Shown: positions 33,532-42,537 of the stretch, piece by piece
Position numbering within the stretch: the first letter of the stretch is position 1
How the letters are laid out: each line of letters begins with the position of its first letter
The notes under the pieces: model-generated
Told to the model about the DNA's origin: nothing
The model's database searches: none
What the model saw: only the letters and a program-made list of their open reading frames with translations
Assembly: GCA_035765105.1 (NCBI GenBank)
Contig: DASTYG010000048.1
Location: forward strand, 1-64,000
Source of the DNA: Glycomyces sp035765105
GTDB taxonomy: Bacteria; Actinomycetota; Actinomycetes; Mycobacteriales; Micromonosporaceae
Direction: 5' to 3'
Length of the DNA stretch: 64,000 nucleotides
Position numbers and translations under genes: made by a program

Positions 33532-33967
33532 GAAGCCGACATTCGTCTCGCGCGTGAACAGGGCCGTCCGCGCCCTGTTCGCCGTCGGCGCGCTGCTCCA
33601 CCTGCTGCTCGTCGGCGCGCAGCCGTTCCTGGCCGGCTGGAGCCTCGACGGCGACGGCGACGCCCTCGAACTGCACGGGGTCAACGGATCGGTGATCCTC
33701 ACCGTCTCGATGGTCCTGATCCCGCTGAGCCTCCTGCGGTGGCGGCCCGGCCGGGGCACCGCCTGGGCGCCGGTGCTCACCGTGCTCCTCTTCGCCGCCG
33801 AGACATTCCAACTCGGCATGGGGTACGCGGACATCCACATCGTCCACGTGCCACTCGGCGTCGGCGTCGTCATCGGCTCGTTCGCCCTCGTCGGCCTGGC
33901 GTTCAGACGGCGACCCGAGCCCGCTGCCGCTTCGCAGACCGCACAACGTCGAAAGGTCTCTCCATGA
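33524..33967 (+). CDS. Small four-helix membrane protein (DUF6220-like)
   Basis: 147 aa. Four hydrophobic segments: ALFAVGALLHLLLVGAQPFL, VNGSVILTVSMVLIPLSLLR, TAWAPVLTVLLFAAETFQLG and LGVGVVIGSFALVGLAFRRR. Histidines LHLLL, LELHGVN and IHIVHVPLG lie near helix ends, suggesting possible haem or metal contact, but no signature was confirmed. TTG at 33524 is set by GGGAG 7 bases upstream; the gene overlaps the monooxygenase end and the oxidase start (ATGA). Probably a partner of the oxidase in membrane electron transfer; inference. Confidence 0.65.
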   Translation: MPEKPTFVSRVNRAVRALFAVGALLHLLLVGAQPFLAGWSLDGDGDALELHGVNGSVILTVSMVLIPLSLLRWRPGRGTAWAPVLTVLLFAAETFQLGMGYADIHIVHVPLGVGVVIGSFALVGLAFRRRPEPAAASQTAQRRKVSP

Positions 33968-35481
33968 ACCGCCTCCGACCCGGTTTCGACCGCAGGGCGT
34001 TCCTCCGAATCGCCACCGCAGGCGCCGGCGCGGGCGCGGCCGGCATGCTCACCGGATGCGGCCTCTTCGATTCCCGCGACCCGATCGACACCGTCGGCCA
34101 GGTCGACTTCGCGCACCCCCTCCGCATCCCGCCCCTGGCCGAGGCCGCCCGCACCGACCAGGTCACCGTCTTCGACCTGACCGCCCGAGCCGGCCGATCC
34201 GCCATCGCTCCAGGCGGGGATGCCGATACGTGGGGGCTCAACGGCGCGATCCTCGGGCCGACGCTGCGCGCCCGCCGCGGGGAATCAGTCCAGATCAACG
34301 TCACCAACGAGCTCGACGAGGCGACCACGCTGCACTGGCACGGGATGCACCTGCCCGCCGCGGCCGACGGGGGCCCGCACCAGATGATCGACCCCGGCGA
34401 GACCTGGTCGCCGACGTGGAAGGTCGACCAGCCCGCCGCCACGCTCTGGTACCACCCGCACCCGCACGGCGAGACCGAGCGCCACGTCTACCGGGGCCTG
34501 GGAGGCATGTTCATCCTCGACGACGACCACGAGTCCGGCCTCGGCCTGCCCCGCGACTACGGCATCGACGACATCCCCGTCATCGTCCAGGACAAGACCT
34601 TCGACGACCGGGGCCGACTCGTCGAGACCTCCCGGCGCGACAACGGCATGATCGGCGACACCATCCTGGTCAACGGCACCGCGGGTCCGGTCCTCGACGT
34701 CACCGCCCAGCGGACACGGCTGCGAATCCTCAACGCCTCCACCGCGCGAAGCTACTCGTTCGGCTTCTCCGACGATCGCGGGTTCGCCATGATCGCCAGT
34801 GACGGCGGACTCCTGCGCGAGCCCGTCGAGCTGACCCGCATCCTGCTCACCCCCGGTGAACGCGCGGAGATCATCGTCGAGATGAGCCCGGGACAGACCA
34901 CGACGCTGCGCTCCCACCCGCAGGACCTCGGCCTCTCGGACAGCCGCGGCCGCAGCACCGGTGCCGCTGACAACCTCGACATCATGCTGCTGCGAGCGGG
35001 CGAGAGCCTCGTTCCCTCGGCCGCCGTCCCCGCACGGCTCGCGGCCGTCGACCGCATCGACGAGGCCGACGCCGTCGAGACCCGCGAGTTCGAACTGCGC
35101 AACAACCGGATCAACGGCGAGTCGATGGACATGAACCGCATCGACGAGGTCGTCACGGTCGACACCGCCGAGATCTGGGAAGTCTGGAACGGACACCGGC
35201 AGCCGCACAACTTCCACGTCCACGACGTCCAGTTCCAGGTGCTCAGCATCGACGGGCGCGACCCCGCGCCGGAGCTGTCGGGATGGAAGGACACCGTCTA
35301 TCTGCCGCCGGGCCGACGGTTCAGGCTGATCATGCGCTTCACCGAGTACGCGGACCCGACCACGCCGTACATGTACCACTGCCATCTGCTCTGGCACGAG
35401 GACGAGGGAATGATGGGGCAGTTCGTGGTCGTCGAGCCCGGGCAGGAGCCCGGCCCCATCGACGCCGACCACGATCATTGA
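33964..35481 (+). CDS. Multicopper oxidase, exported by Tat
   Basis: 505 aa. N-terminal twin-arginine signal DRRAFLRIATAGAGAGAAGM followed by a lipobox-like LTGC, so it is exported, perhaps as a lipoprotein. Copper ligands are complete: LHWHGMHLP (about 123), HPHPHGETE (about 164), HNFHVHD (about 414) and YHCHLLWHEDEGMM (about 472), giving the type 1 and trinuclear sites, with Met at the axial position. It oxidises phenols, metals or copper(I). The gene is coupled by ATGA overlap to the membrane protein. It ends just 50 bases before the convergent arabinofuranosidase gene stop. Confidence 0.9.
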   Translation: MNRLRPGFDRRAFLRIATAGAGAGAAGMLTGCGLFDSRDPIDTVGQVDFAHPLRIPPLAEAARTDQVTVFDLTARAGRSAIAPGGDADTWGLNGAILGPTLRARRGESVQINVTNELDEATTLHWHGMHLPAAADGGPHQMIDPGETWSPTWKVDQPAATLWYHPHPHGETERHVYRGLGGMFILDDDHESGLGLPRDYGIDDIPVIVQDKTFDDRGRLVETSRRDNGMIGDTILVNGTAGPVLDVTAQRTRLRILNASTARSYSFGFSDDRGFAMIASDGGLLREPVELTRILLTPGERAEIIVEMSPGQTTTLRSHPQDLGLSDSRGRSTGAADNLDIMLLRAGESLVPSAAVPARLAAVDRIDEADAVETREFELRNNRINGESMDMNRIDEVVTVDTAEIWEVWNGHRQPHNFHVHDVQFQVLSIDGRDPAPELSGWKDTVYLPPGRRFRLIMRFTEYADPTTPYMYHCHLLWHEDEGMMGQFVVVEPGQEPGPIDADHDH

Positions 35482-35530
35482 GCCGCTCCGGGCGGTTCGC
35501 GCGGCCCCGGGCGTCCCCTCGGTCCGCGGA

Positions 35531-37798
35531 TCAGCGCAGCAGGCGCACCGTCGCGATCCCCGGCGTCGGCCTGCCCTCGGGGGCGGTGAACTCGAGTTCG
35601 TAGGCGGCGGCGCGCGGCCCGGCGGTGAGCGCCTCCGGCAGGCCGTAGTCGACCTCGTAGGCGCCCTGCTCGTCGTCCCAGGCCGCCTCCGCGACCAGGA
35701 CGCCGTTCATCCGCACCGCGACGCCGGTGGGCGCGCCCTGATGCCGGTAGGCCACGCGGAGGACGCGCCCGGCCCGCTCAGGGTCCTTCAGGTCCACCGC
35801 CATCCTCTCGGCGGTGGCGCGGGAGCGGCGCCCCTGCGCGTCGGCCGACACCTCGGTGCCCGTCCCCTGGAAGCCGTGGTCGCTCTCGGGCTGCTGCTCG
35901 CCGAAGGCCACCTTGTCGACGGTCATGGCGTCGAGCGCGAGCGAATCGCGGTCGGCCGCCGCCAGTTCGCTCCGCCGCCGGTCCGTCTCGTCCGCGGCGG
36001 CGACCGGCCGGTAGACGGTGTAGCGGCTGTCGTGCACCTCGAAGAACGGCACCAGCTCGACCGAGCCCTCGGGGTCGGCGAACCGGAGCCGATAGCGCAG
36101 CGGCCCTTCGCGGGTGAGCACCTTCTCGGCGGGGGCGTCCGCGACGATCGGGAGGTCGGCGAAGCCGAGCAGCGGGCCGCGGGCGACGTGCCCCATGCGG
36201 CTGTCGTCGGCCCGCAGCCCCTCCAGGTGGCGCGCGCCGTCGCGGGAGGCCAGCAGGACCGGGCCGGCGAAGTACGCCTGCCACGGGGAGTCGTCGGGGA
36301 GCCGTTCGGCGCGGAGCCCGAGCGGGAGGCGGAAGGCGACCGCGTCCCCTGGCGACCACTCCCGTTCGAGCACGACCGCGCCCGGGACGGCCTCGGGCTC
36401 GACGGGGCGGCCGTTGACGGTCAGGTCGACCAGGCCGTCGCTCCACACAGGCACGCGAAGCCGCAGCGGGAAGGCGCGGGGGGCGTCGAGGTCGAGTACG
36501 AGTCCGATGTGATCCTCGGCCGGGAAGGCGGTCTCGAGCCGGAACCGGCCGCCGAACTCGGGCGCGTCGAGGACGGCGGGGATGTAGAGGTTGACCGCGA
36601 GCGCCCCCTCGTGCTCGCCGAAGACGAACTCGCCGTACTTCGCCTGCGACTCGATGCCGGTGCCCACGCAGCACCACATGCCGTGCGCAGGCTGGGAGTA
36701 GACCCGGTAGTGGCGCGGGCGCATCGAGGTGAAGTAGACGAAGCCGCCCCGTTCGGGGTGCTGGGAGGCCAACTGGTGGTTGTAGACCGCGCGCTCGGCG
36801 AAGTCCAGATGGGAGGGTTCGAACGCGTCCCGGGCGAGCGCCTTGGTCAGTTTCAGCATGTTGTAGGTGTTGCAGGTCTCGGGGCCCTCGCGGTCCTCGA
36901 TCATGGGCGTGAAGTCGCCGGGGGCGTGGAAGTGCTCGCGGACGCTGTTGCCGCCGATGGCGACCGTGCGGTGCTCGACGACCTCGTGCCAGAAGCGCCG
37001 GGCCGCCTCCAGCAGCGTCCCGTCGCCGAGGGCGGCGGCGGTCGCCGCGTAGCCGACGGCCTTGGGGATCTGGGTGTTGGCGTGGCGGCCGGTCAGCCCG
37101 TCGCGGCGTTCTAGGAGCGGGTCGAGGAGGGCGCGGTGGGAGAAGCGCCGGGCCATGTCGGCGTACTCGCCGCGGCCGGTGATCGCCGCCAGGCCGGCGA
37201 AGGACTCGTTCATGCCGCCGTATTCGGTGTCGAGCATCGTCTCGAACGCCGCGTCGTCGAGGGCGGCGGCGACGCCGAGCCACCAGTCGGCGAGGTCGAC
37301 GACCACGGCGAGCGCCCGGTCGTGGCCGAGGAGCCGGTGCGCGTCGATGAGCCCGGCGAAGGTCTTGTGCAGGTTGTACCAGGGCACCCAGTGGTCGCTC
37401 GACCCCAGTGCGGCGGCCGCCGCCGCGCCGCCGGTCCGCAGTCCTTCGAACAGGGCGGCGCCGCCGGGGACGCCGCCGACGTATCCGGTGCCGACCGCGT
37501 CCTGGGCGCGCGCCAGCTCGTCCACCATGTAGTCGAGCCGGCGCCGGGGTTCGGCCTCCCCGGTCGCGACCGCGAGCAGGGCCAGCGCGGAGAGGCAGTG
37601 CCCTCCGATGTGACCGTCCAGGCCGCCGTCCTCCCAGTTGCCGTAGCCGGCGGCCCGGGGCTCCAGGCCCGCCTCGCGCAGGAACGGCGCCAGCAGGCGG
37701 TCCGGTTCCAGGGCGAGCACGTAGGCGAGGTCGGTGCGCACCGCCCGCGCGAACGGGCTCTCCAGGAGCGTCACTCGTTCCAGGGGGAAGGTCTGCAT
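35531..37798 (-). CDS. Beta-L-arabinofuranosidase-like glycosidase (GH127/GH146 group)
   Basis: 755 aa, soluble, no signal peptide visible. The (alpha/alpha)6 barrel contains the family motifs GYVGGVPGG, HKTFAGLIDAHRLLGHDRAL, GPETCNTYNMLKLTKALARD (about 300, metal-site Glu and Cys) and HGMWCCVGTGIESQAKYGEF (about 375, the Cys pair). In GH127/GH146 enzymes a zinc held by Glu and three Cys activates a Cys nucleophile. The protein is longer than the 632-aa GH127 protein at 59.7 kb, with an added C-terminal beta region of about 150 residues, resembling the GH146 type. Substrate: beta-L-arabinofuranosides of plant hydroxyproline-rich proteins or pectin. No transport genes adjoin. Confidence 0.85.
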   Translation of the reverse strand: MQTFPLERVTLLESPFARAVRTDLAYVLALEPDRLLAPFLREAGLEPRAAGYGNWEDGGLDGHIGGHCLSALALLAVATGEAEPRRRLDYMVDELARAQDAVGTGYVGGVPGGAALFEGLRTGGAAAAAALGSSDHWVPWYNLHKTFAGLIDAHRLLGHDRALAVVVDLADWWLGVAAALDDAAFETMLDTEYGGMNESFAGLAAITGRGEYADMARRFSHRALLDPLLERRDGLTGRHANTQIPKAVGYAATAAALGDGTLLEAARRFWHEVVEHRTVAIGGNSVREHFHAPGDFTPMIEDREGPETCNTYNMLKLTKALARDAFEPSHLDFAERAVYNHQLASQHPERGGFVYFTSMRPRHYRVYSQPAHGMWCCVGTGIESQAKYGEFVFGEHEGALAVNLYIPAVLDAPEFGGRFRLETAFPAEDHIGLVLDLDAPRAFPLRLRVPVWSDGLVDLTVNGRPVEPEAVPGAVVLEREWSPGDAVAFRLPLGLRAERLPDDSPWQAYFAGPVLLASRDGARHLEGLRADDSRMGHVARGPLLGFADLPIVADAPAEKVLTREGPLRYRLRFADPEGSVELVPFFEVHDSRYTVYRPVAAADETDRRRSELAAADRDSLALDAMTVDKVAFGEQQPESDHGFQGTGTEVSADAQGRRSRATAERMAVDLKDPERAGRVLRVAYRHQGAPTGVAVRMNGVLVAEAAWDDEQGAYEVDYGLPEALTAGPRAAAYELEFTAPEGRPTPGIATVRLLR

Positions 37799-37899
37799 CG
37801 GTCGCTCCTCTTTCCGGCTTCGGGGGTGCCGCGCGCCGCGCCGACTTTACCGATACATGTCGATCGGGGGCAACCCCTGGGAAGTGTCCGGGCCGCCGT

Positions 37900-38637
37900 T
37901 CAGGCGGCCCCGCCGTTGACGTACAGCACCTGGCCGTTGATCCAGCGGGCGGGCCCGGCGAGGAAGGCCACGGTCTCGGCGACGTCTTCGGGGGTGCCGA
38001 GGCGCTGCATCGGGTTGGCCGAGGCGATCTGGTCGATCGCCTCCTGGCTCTTGCCCTCGAAGAACAGCGGCGTCGCGGTGGGGCCCGGCGCGACGGCGTT
38101 GACGGTGATGTCGCGGCCCCGCAGTTCGCGGGCGAGGATGAGCGTGATGCCCTCGACCGCGCCCTTGGAGGCGGCGTAGGCGCCGTAGCCGGGGATCTGG
38201 AGGCGGGTCACCGACGTGGAGAAGTTGACGATCGCCCCGCCCTGCCTGACGCGCCTGGCGGCGAGCTGGTCGACGACGACGGTGCCGCGCACGTTCGTGC
38301 GCTGGACGCGGTCGAAGACCGCCAGGTCGAGTTCCGCGATGGGCGCGAGCGGCATGATGCCCGCGGTGTGCACCACGACGTCGACGCCCCCGAACTCGAG
38401 CTCCGCGGTGTCGAACAGTGTCGCCGCCTCGATCTCGTCGGCCACGTCGGCGCCCACGGCGACGGCGCGGCCGCCCTCGGCCCGCACCGCCTGCGCCGTC
38501 TCCTCGGCGCGCTGCTCGTTGCCCGCGTAGTGGACGACGACCGCGAGGCCGTCGGCGGCCAGGCGCAGTGCGCAGGCCCGGCCGATGCCGCCGGAGCCGC
38601 CGGTCACGATCGCGACCCGTTCCCGATTGTCGTTCAT
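37900..38637 (-). CDS. SDR family oxidoreductase
   Basis: 245 aa classical short-chain dehydrogenase. Cofactor motif TGGSGGIGRACALRLA (TGxxxGIG), NAG-region HTAGIMPLAPIAE, catalytic Ser in FSTSVTR and YGAYAASKGAVEGI (YxxxK), and the PG motif VNAVAPGPTATPLFFEG. NADPH is likely. Such proteins reduce ketones or act in fatty-acid-like or sugar pathways. Divergent from a TetR gene with operator-like repeats between, so it is the probable target of that repressor. Confidence 0.92.
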   Translation of the reverse strand: MNDNRERVAIVTGGSGGIGRACALRLAADGLAVVVHYAGNEQRAEETAQAVRAEGGRAVAVGADVADEIEAATLFDTAELEFGGVDVVVHTAGIMPLAPIAELDLAVFDRVQRTNVRGTVVVDQLAARRVRQGGAIVNFSTSVTRLQIPGYGAYAASKGAVEGITLILARELRGRDITVNAVAPGPTATPLFFEGKSQEAIDQIASANPMQRLGTPEDVAETVAFLAGPARWINGQVLYVNGGAA

Positions 38638-38650
38638 GGTCAGCCTTCCG

Positions 38651-38697
38651 TTAATATATGGACTAGAAGTACATTAACATCGATCAGGGAAATGTAC
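38651..38697. promoter_or_regulatory. Two overlapping inverted repeats between SDR and TetR genes
   Basis: TTAAT...ATTAA (38651-38677) and GTACATT, 15-base spacer, AATGTAC (38669-38697) overlap in an 84-base divergent gap that is far richer in AT than its surroundings. These fit TetR binding and would block both promoters. Confidence 0.65.
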
Positions 38698-38721
38698 ACC
38701 CGGTCCAGAAACGAGGAGTCG

Positions 38722-39324
38722 ATGACCGATCCCGCACCGACCCGGCGCGGACGGGGCCGCCGGCCCGCCGCCGAGGTGCGCGCCGGAGTGCTCGCGGCCG
38801 CCGGACGCCTCCTGCTGGAGGAGGGCATGGCCGCGGTGACCTTCGGGCGCGTGGCGGAGGAGGCGGGGTCGAGCAAGATGACCCTGTACAAGTGGTGGCC
38901 CTCGCCGGGCGCGCTCGCGGCGGAGGCGTACTTCGCCCGGAGCGAGCGGACCCTCCACTTCACCGACACCGGCGACCTCCGCGCCGACCTCGTCGCGCAG
39001 CTCGAGTCGTTCGTCCGCTGGCTGACCGAGGAGGGCGCGGGCAGGCCGGTGTCGGAACTGGTCGGCACCGCGCAGACGGACGCCGACCTCGCCCGCGCCT
39101 GGTCCGAGAGCTACGCCCTGCCGCGCCGCGAACTCGCCCGCGAGCGCCTCCGGGCCGCGCGCGCACAGGGGCAGCTGCGTGAGGACGCCGACCTCGACGT
39201 CATCGTCGACCAGCTGTGGGGCGCCTGCTACCACCGGCTGCTCGTGCTCAAGGTGCCGTTCGACGAGTCGATCGTCCCGCGTCTGGTCGACCAGGCGCTC
39301 TACGGCGCGGCGCCGCCCCGATGA
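38722..39324 (+). CDS. TetR family transcriptional regulator
   Basis: 200 aa. HTH: AAGRLLLEEGMAAVTFGRVA, EEAGSSKMTLYKWWPSPGAL, i.e. the recognition helix S-K-M-T-L-Y-K-W-W. The C-terminal domain with ARAWSESYALPRRELARERL is of the TetR_C_16/YbiH-like type found in many actinomycete repressors of SDR enzymes. ATG at 38722 has GAGGAG 4-9 bases upstream; an in-frame ATG at 38692 lies inside the operator and is less likely. Divergently regulates the adjacent SDR gene. Confidence 0.88.
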   Translation: MTDPAPTRRGRGRRPAAEVRAGVLAAAGRLLLEEGMAAVTFGRVAEEAGSSKMTLYKWWPSPGALAAEAYFARSERTLHFTDTGDLRADLVAQLESFVRWLTEEGAGRPVSELVGTAQTDADLARAWSESYALPRRELARERLRAARAQGQLREDADLDVIVDQLWGACYHRLLVLKVPFDESIVPRLVDQALYGAAPPR

Positions 39325-39675
39325 GCCGCCCGCTCGGCTCCCCGGGCGCGACGGCGGCCTGCGGGGGCGGAGCGACCGCCTTCGATGCCAAGGCGATCGC
39401 CGTACTGGCTTTCCGACGGCACCGTGACACGACCATGTCCGGCGTTCGTCCATTGCAGCCGCCGTGATGAAACTGAACAAGAGGGCAAAACAGTCGTTTA
39501 ATATGGACTGTCTCTTCAACAATGGTCTTATTACCGTGGGGTACTTGATGACTAAAATACGATAACGTGTTATTTCATTGGTTTCCATTCAAGGTCCCTG
39601 AATGGACTGTCTTTCCAATGTGTTCTAAGCTGTTCGGACTGTGACGGCGAAGAGTTTTCACCCCTGGAGTACACC
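39325..39675. promoter_or_regulatory. cas operon promoter region with several inverted repeats
   Basis: 351-base gene-free, AT-rich stretch upstream of cas3. Seen: ACAGTC...GACTGT (39490-39511), ATAAC-GT-GTTAT (39562-39573), TCCATTCA...TGAATGGA (39584-39606, 8-bp arms), and the heptamer GGACTGT three times (39505, 39604, 39636). TACGAT at 39558 could be a -10 hexamer. The cluster suggests control by one or more repressors; the regulator is not known. Confidence 0.55.
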
Positions 39676-42537
39676 GTGGTACGCAGTTGGGACGCCAGTC
39701 GGCTTTCGCATGCCGCACGCGTATGTTGGGGCAAGTCCTCGCACTCCGACGACCGCGGCTGGATGCCGTTGCACCGGCACCTCTCCGACACCGCTGCCGT
39801 CGCCGGACACCTCTACGAGGCATTCCTCCCCGCATCGGTCCAGAACCTGCTCGCCTCCGCAATGCCAGGCGGCAGAGACGACGCACTGCTCGCATGCACA
39901 TGGCTCGCGGGCGTCCACGACATCGGCAAAGCGACGCCCGCTTTCGCAATGCAAGTGCCGTGGCTGTTCTCCGCCATGGAGTACGACGGACTCACCGCCC
40001 GGGCCCAGGTGAAATCCGATCGGCGCCTCGCACCCCACGCGACAGCGGGCATGATCATGCTCGACCGGTGGCTCACCGAACGGCACGACTGGGACGCCGA
40101 CCGCACGAAGCAGTTCAGCGTCGTCGTCGGCGGCCACCACGGACTGCCCCCACAGTCGGATCAATATGAGTCGGCCAAAGACCGCCCGCACCTGCTCGGC
40201 TGGTCGCGCGCCGATGCTCGGATATGGCGACAGACCCAATTCGAGCTGCTCGACTGGGCCGCCGAAGCCACCGGCGCCGCCGACAGGCTCGCCGACTGGC
40301 GGCGGGCCGCGCTGCCGCAGCCGGTGCAAGTGCTCCTCACCGGCCTGGTGATCATGGCCGACTGGATCGCCAGCAACCCCGCGTTGTTCCCCTACCGCAC
40401 CGACACCGCATTCGACCCCGACCGCATCCGAACCGGCCTCGACGAACTCGACCTGACCGCCCCCTGGAACGCCATCGCGGCCGAACCCGCCGAGGACCTG
40501 CTCACGACCCGCTTCGGCCTGGACCCAGGGTTCCGGCTCCGCCCCGTCCAGCGCGCCGCCCTGGACGCCGCCGCCACCATGCCCGCTCCAGGACTGATGA
40601 TCATCGAAGCCCCGATGGGGGAGGGGAAGACCGAAGCGGCCCTCCTCGCGGCCGAGACCCTCGCCGCCCGCTGCGGCGCGGGCGGCTGCTACATCGCACT
40701 GCCGACCCGGGCGACCTCGGACGCCATGTTCGGGCGGGCGCTCGAATGGGTCCGGCGCCTCCCCGACCGCCACTTGGGCCGCGGCGACCACAGCGTCGCC
40801 CTCGCCCACGCGAAAGCGTTCTTCAACACCCGGTTCACCAGGCTCTTCCACCGCGGCGAACCGCTCGCGATCGCGCAGGACGACGGCGGCGCGGAGGCCC
40901 AGTGGCGCGCGAACCTGATCGCGCACTGGTGGATGGCCGGACGCAAGAAGACGATGTTCAACAGCTTCGTCATCGGCACGATAGACCAACTGCTGTTCGG
41001 CGCGCTGAAGGCGAAACACCTGGCCATGCGCCACCTCGGACTGGCGGGGAAGGTCGTCGTCATCGACGAGGCGCACGCCTACGACGTCTACATGGGCGTG
41101 TACCTGGACAGGGCGTTGGAATGGCTGGCCGCCTACGGAGTGCCGGTCGTCATCCTCTCCGCGACGCTGCCCGCCGAGCGCCGCAGCGACCTCGTGGCCG
41201 CCTATGACCGCGGCAGAAAAGGCCCGAGCACGCAGACCTCCCGCAGCGAGCGCTTGGCCGCCGCCGCGGCCGAGCGCCACCCGGAGCTGCTCGGCGACAT
41301 CGGCTACCCGGCCGTGATCACCAACGCTCCCGGCGGGCCGGCCCGCGTCACCGGCATCGAGTCCTCCGGCCGCTCGATCGCCGTCGAGGTGCGCACGCTC
41401 GATGACGATCCCGACGCATTGATCGCGACGCTCCGCGACGAGCTGGCCGACGGCGGCTGCGCCCTGGTCATCCGCAACACCGTTCGCCGAGTGCAGGAGA
41501 GCGCGGCGTCGCTGCGCGAGGCGTTCGGAGCATCACTGGTGACGGTGGCCCATTCGCGTTTCGCCGGGCCGGACCGCGCCGACAAGGACGAGCTGCTGCG
41601 CAACCTGTTCGGCCCGCCCGGCAACGGCCACGAGCGTCCCGCGACGCACATCGTGGTCGCCAGCCAGGTGGCCGAGCAGAGCCTCGACATCGACTTCGAC
41701 GTGCTCGTCACCGATCTGGCGCCCGTCGACCTGGTGCTGCAGCGCGCCGGCCGCGTCCACCGCCACCACCGGGCAGGACGCGACAGGCCCCCGCGTTGCC
41801 ATCTCACCGGCGCCGCATGGGAGGCCGACGTGCCCGAACCGGTGCGCGGCTCGGTCCGCGTGTACGGGCGCTGGGCGCTGCTGCGCGCCGCAGCGGTGCT
41901 CCTGCCCTACGCGGCGGAAGGCGAACCGCTGGAACTGCCCGGGGACATCGCCGCACTGGTGCAGCGCGCTTACGGGAGCGAACCGGTCGGACCGGCCGGT
42001 TGGCAGGACGCCGTATCGGCGGCGCAGGAGGAAGAGCGCAATCAACGAGCCGGTCAAGAGCACCGCGCCAAGACGTTCCGGCTCGCATCTCCGATGGCCC
42101 CCGGAAGACCGATCCTCGGTTGGCTTGAGGCGGGAAGCCCCTTCGACGACGAGGACAGCCCGGGCGGCAGGGCGATGGTCCGCGACATCCCGGTCGACAC
42201 CGTCGAGGTGCTGCTGATCGTCCGCGACGGCGACCGGTACACCACCCTCCCCTGGCTGAAGCGCCACGGCGGCGTGGTGCTGCCGACCGACGCCTGCCCC
42301 CCGGAGCCGGTGGCGAGGACCATCGCCGCCTCCACATTGAACCTGCCGATAGAGCTGTCCGGTGAGGACGTCATCGGCGAACTCGAGGGCCGGCACGACT
42401 GGATCGGCGCCTGGCAGTCGTCGCGCTTCCTCGAAGGCCAGCTCGTCCTCGACATCGACCTCACCGACGGCACCGAACTCGCGGGCCACCACCTCGAATA
42501 CGACCGACACGACGGATTGCGGGTGCAACGGCTGTGA
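39676..42537 (+). CDS. cas3: CRISPR-associated helicase-nuclease Cas3 (type I-E)
   Basis: 953 aa. N-terminal HD nuclease: the segments LHRHLSDTAAVAGHLYEAF (about 32-50) and AGVHDIGKATPAFAM supply metal ligands. Helicase: Walker A PMGEGKTEAALLAAE (about 312), DEAH motif VVIDEAHAYDVYMGVY (about 462), SATLPAERR, VASQVAEQSLDIDFD (about 661) and QRAGRVHRHHRAG (about 690). It is recruited by Cascade to the R-loop and degrades target DNA 3'-5'. GTG at 39676 has GGAG 8-11 bases upstream. Its stop overlaps the casA GTG start by 4 bases. All catalytic motifs look intact. Confidence 0.95.
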   Translation: MVRSWDASRLSHAARVCWGKSSHSDDRGWMPLHRHLSDTAAVAGHLYEAFLPASVQNLLASAMPGGRDDALLACTWLAGVHDIGKATPAFAMQVPWLFSAMEYDGLTARAQVKSDRRLAPHATAGMIMLDRWLTERHDWDADRTKQFSVVVGGHHGLPPQSDQYESAKDRPHLLGWSRADARIWRQTQFELLDWAAEATGAADRLADWRRAALPQPVQVLLTGLVIMADWIASNPALFPYRTDTAFDPDRIRTGLDELDLTAPWNAIAAEPAEDLLTTRFGLDPGFRLRPVQRAALDAAATMPAPGLMIIEAPMGEGKTEAALLAAETLAARCGAGGCYIALPTRATSDAMFGRALEWVRRLPDRHLGRGDHSVALAHAKAFFNTRFTRLFHRGEPLAIAQDDGGAEAQWRANLIAHWWMAGRKKTMFNSFVIGTIDQLLFGALKAKHLAMRHLGLAGKVVVIDEAHAYDVYMGVYLDRALEWLAAYGVPVVILSATLPAERRSDLVAAYDRGRKGPSTQTSRSERLAAAAAERHPELLGDIGYPAVITNAPGGPARVTGIESSGRSIAVEVRTLDDDPDALIATLRDELADGGCALVIRNTVRRVQESAASLREAFGASLVTVAHSRFAGPDRADKDELLRNLFGPPGNGHERPATHIVVASQVAEQSLDIDFDVLVTDLAPVDLVLQRAGRVHRHHRAGRDRPPRCHLTGAAWEADVPEPVRGSVRVYGRWALLRAAAVLLPYAAEGEPLELPGDIAALVQRAYGSEPVGPAGWQDAVSAAQEEERNQRAGQEHRAKTFRLASPMAPGRPILGWLEAGSPFDDEDSPGGRAMVRDIPVDTVEVLLIVRDGDRYTTLPWLKRHGGVVLPTDACPPEPVARTIAASTLNLPIELSGEDVIGELEGRHDWIGAWQSSRFLEGQLVLDIDLTDGTELAGHHLEYDRHDGLRVQRL

